Assembly: GCA_964461135.1 (NCBI GenBank)
Contig: CAYWTB010000097.1
Location: forward strand, 1 to 16,460
DNA from: RQOF01 sp964461135
Lineage (GTDB): Bacteria > Calditrichota > Calditrichia > RBG-13-44-9
Direction of reading: 5' to 3'
Length of the DNA stretch: 16,460 nt
The notes below the pieces were generated by a model, which saw only the letters and a program-made list of their open reading frames with translations, made no database searches and was not told the origin of the DNA. Below, piece by piece: positions 14,478-16,460 of the stretch. Within the stretch, counting starts at the first letter, position 1. Each line of letters opens with the position of its first letter. The position numbers and the translations under genes were made by a program.

Positions 14478-14750
14478 TATACACCTCCATTAAATGATTA
14501 GTTAAATCTTCACCAACAAAAGATATACCATAAATGTCAATGTCTAACTAAGTCATTTAAAAACAGGAAGATGTAATGATTTTTCTAATAGAATGATATG
14601 TGGTATTTCAAAAAAATTCGGAAAGATGGTCGAAATATATTAATGTTTGTTGTTTTTATTAAAGTTACACCCGGAAATATTTCCGAATCAGATAATATTA
14701 AAAAGTACCTATATTCAAACTACTAAACTAATACTAATTTAGTGAAGATT
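14478..14750. other. AT-rich upstream region of the beta-propeller gene
   Basis: No gene recognised. The part next to 14478 must contain the promoter and leader of the beta-propeller gene; its ribosome site reads GGAGGTG on the minus strand. Several AT-rich stretches could be -10 elements but none stands out. Confidence 0.35.
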
Positions 14751-14820
14751 GTCATTCTGAACTTGTTTCAGAATCCTGTTAATATTAAATATCTGGATCC
14801 TGAAATAAATTCAGGATGAC
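14751..14820. repeat. 70-bp inverted-repeat element (REP/MITE-like)
   Basis: The ends are near-perfect inverted repeats: GTCATTCTGAA at 14751-14761 and TTCAGGATGAC at 14810-14820, with GTTTCAGAATC and GATCCTGAAAT as inner arms. The two halves read the same motif in opposite directions (CTGAA..TTGTTTCAG and CTGAAATAAATTCAG), separated by an AT-rich centre. The GTCATTCTGAACTTGTTTCAG motif resembles a dispersed intergenic repeat found in many FCB genomes. It is non-coding and sits between the propeller gene and the receptor pseudogene. Confidence 0.65.
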
Positions 14821-14855
14821 GAAATACTTAATTTTTAAAAATTTTATTTTAATAA

Positions 14856-16397
14856 CTAATTGGTGCCTATAAAATTATAAGTAAATTGTACACCAAAAGT
14901 GCGCGGCAAACCGTACCAGGCATATTTAACCGACAGGGGCGCTTTCGCCCGCGTCAGCATATATAATTTGTCGGTTAAATTCTTTCCCCATAAGTAAATT
15001 CCCAAAGATCCATCAGAACTCTCATAACCCACTTTTCCATCGATAAGTTCATACCCTGCTATTAGAAAATCCTCTGTATTACTGGCATCAAAATAATAAT
15101 CGTCTTTGTGAATGAAGTCACCTCTTACACTAAAAGTACCGATATTTACAACAGGTATTTTGTACTCAATTGATAAATTATATTCGGTTTCCGGGGCAAG
15201 TTCCAATTTATGACCTTCATAATTGTATTCCGAAATGGCGGTGAATTCATCATATCTTGCATCGACGTAACCGAATGCAGCAGTTAATGAAAGATTTTCA
15301 AAAGGAACAGTAATTAACTCCAATTCAAATCCTTTAGATGTTACCTTTGCCGCATTTGTATAAACAGGTAGAGTTAATGGAGCAAAAGGTGGTGGTACAG
15401 ACTCCCAAATCTCAGTCTGAAAGTCATCGAACTTATTCACAAATGCTGCAGTATTAACACTCAACTTGTTATTTAAAGTAGTTAACTTAACTCCGGCTTC
15501 ATAACAAACAGAATATTCAGGTTGAAGTTTAAGATACTCAATATTCCGCACAGTAAAGTTACCCCATCCGCCACTTTTATATCCTCAGCTGGTTTTCCCA
15601 TATATCATTAGTTGGTCGAGAGGATTATATCGTAAGCCAATTTGCGGGGAGAATACACCTTTTGAATATGTATCAGAATAATTATCAAGATTTATGTATA
15701 GACCAAGGTTGTTAATTTGATCCCAATGTACTTTTTTATATTCATAGGTATATCTGAGACCTCCGAATAGTGAAAGATTGCTCGTTATATTTAAATTACC
15801 ATGACAATATCCTGCCAGTGAATTGGACTTAACCGGACCTTCTGATAATAATGAAAAATTAGGTAAAGGAGCATCAGAAGAGGTTTTCAAATTGAATATA
15901 AAATCAGAAGTCTGATAAAAGTAAAATAATCCCGAAACAAAATTAAAATGTTTTGAAACGGGAGAGATTAGCCTGAATTCCTCAGTGAAATGAACATACT
16001 TGAATGTTAATAAATCGTAGACCCATGCTTCCGGTGATAAATCCTCATCCAGAGTACCCCAGTTTTTAATTTTTCTGAAACCGGTAATAGATTTTAAACT
16101 ATAATTATTTGAGAATTGATAGGTCATATTTAAAGCGCCGCCAAATATATCCCGGTTTTCAAATTCCTCGGCATTATGAGATACCTCGCGCGGATCTGGT
16201 GCTGCTTCATAACCGGATCCGTCTAAGGCTATTCCAATAGTTCTATTATCTCTGCGGTCTTGAAGGGCGTTTAAGCTAATTATGATATCAAGATTCGGAG
16301 ACGGGAGATATCTGATCTGGAATCTTCCCGTCAAAATATATTGACCATTTAGATCCTTGTTGTTATATAAGTTTGTTACATAGCCATCTCTGCGCAT
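14856..16397 (-). pseudogene. TonB-dependent outer-membrane receptor, 5' truncated and interrupted by an in-frame TGA
   Basis: Two frame-matched segments (16397-15585 and the remainder to 14856) form the beta-barrel of a TonB-dependent receptor. The first starts MRRDGYVTNLYNNKDLNGQ, a typical early barrel strand, and runs to MIYGKTS. The second continues GYKSGGWGNFTVRNIEYLKL…YEAGVKLTTLN…AAFVNKFDDFQ…NAAKVTSKGFELEL…LWGKNLTDKLY…TFGVQFTYNF. In the family the junction reads YSRGYKSGG; here the Arg codon is TGA (15585-15587), a CGA-to-TGA change. The plug domain and signal peptide (about 200-250 residues) are missing: upstream of 16397 the frame meets TAG within 21 bases and no receptor sequence follows in the remaining 63 bases. 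Such receptors import siderophores, vitamins or other ligands; the ligand cannot be told. It is clearly non-functional as it stands. Confidence 0.88.
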
Positions 16398-16460
16398 AAT
16401 TTTTCGATTACGTCCCTAATTTTGTGTAAAAAGAAATAAAGCTATAAAAAGTGAGTCATA

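Noticed and set aside
13948..14493. 181-codon plus-strand frame
   Set aside because: Antisense shadow of the repetitive propeller gene; low-complexity Ser/Thr repeats follow from the DGDGD codons on the other strand.
15585..15587. UGA recoded as an amino acid (alternative code or selenocysteine) in the receptor
   Set aside because: Intact genes here (rlmD, the beta-lactamase-like gene, the propeller gene) use TGA as stop, the expected residue is Arg (CGA), and the gene also lacks its 5' third. A nonsense mutation is simpler.
1..16460. tRNA, rRNA, insertion-sequence transposase, phage or defence genes
   Set aside because: None could be recognised on either strand.

Overview
This window most likely comes from an uncultured bacterium of the Fibrobacterota-Chlorobiota-Bacteroidota (FCB) superphylum, of the Marinimicrobia / Calditrichota / KSB1 / Ignavibacteria kind. 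The main reason is four copies, two intact and two decayed, of the secretion-tail domain whose hallmark is QNYPNPFNPTT...SGVYLYRLQAG...KKMVLMK, typical of exported proteins in these phyla. A pseudo-receiver/DUF4388/degenerate-GTPase protein family also fits. UGA is an ordinary stop codon here, since several intact genes end with it. The phylum is inferred; no rRNA is present. All well-supported genes lie on the minus strand, so the window reads right to left. LAYOUT: (1) 1-394 holds only a weak short reading frame. (2) 395-3510 is a compact three-gene operon, in order of transcription: a 487-aa receiver-like + DUF4388 + degenerate small-GTPase protein, a 386-aa receiver-like + DUF4388 protein, and a 157-aa protein that may be another decayed G-domain-like fold. 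The family context suggests cell polarity, motility or surface signalling. (3) 3588-5506 holds two RNA methyltransferase genes overlapping by ATGA: an RlmD-type 23S rRNA uracil-C5 methyltransferase with an Fe-S cluster, then a SpoU/TrmH-family 2'-O-methyltransferase. They lie only 77 bases before the signalling operon and may be co-transcribed with it. (4) 5894-7483 is a complete tryptophan-regulated unit: a promoter, a 25-codon leader peptide with five Trp codons (WWW, W, W), mutually exclusive RNA hairpins (1:2, 2:3, 3:4), an intrinsic terminator, a strong ribosome binding site, a TrpB2-type tryptophan synthase beta-like gene, and a 12-bp-stem terminator after it. This is textbook ribosome-mediated attenuation controlling a stand-alone trpB2, and it is the best discovery in the window. 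(5) 7765-9907 is a gene graveyard: an orphan secretion tail, an NTF2-like gene without its 5' end, a second frameshifted secretion tail, and a lipoprotein gene broken by two frameshifts. (6) 10057-14477 carries two large exported proteins with intact secretion tails. One is a class C beta-lactamase-fold protein in which all three catalytic motifs are replaced (a likely pseudoenzyme). The other is a seven-bladed FG-GAP/VCBS beta-propeller. Between them lie a relic of a five-bladed-propeller glycosidase-like gene, a candidate plus-strand small RNA with its own promoter and terminator, and a short heptanucleotide repeat. (7) 14751-16397 has a 70-bp inverted-repeat element and a TonB-dependent receptor pseudogene that lacks its plug domain and carries an in-frame CGA-to-TGA nonsense change. 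Overall, a conserved housekeeping half (1-7483) adjoins a fast-evolving surface-protein half (7700-16460) rich in decayed genes.
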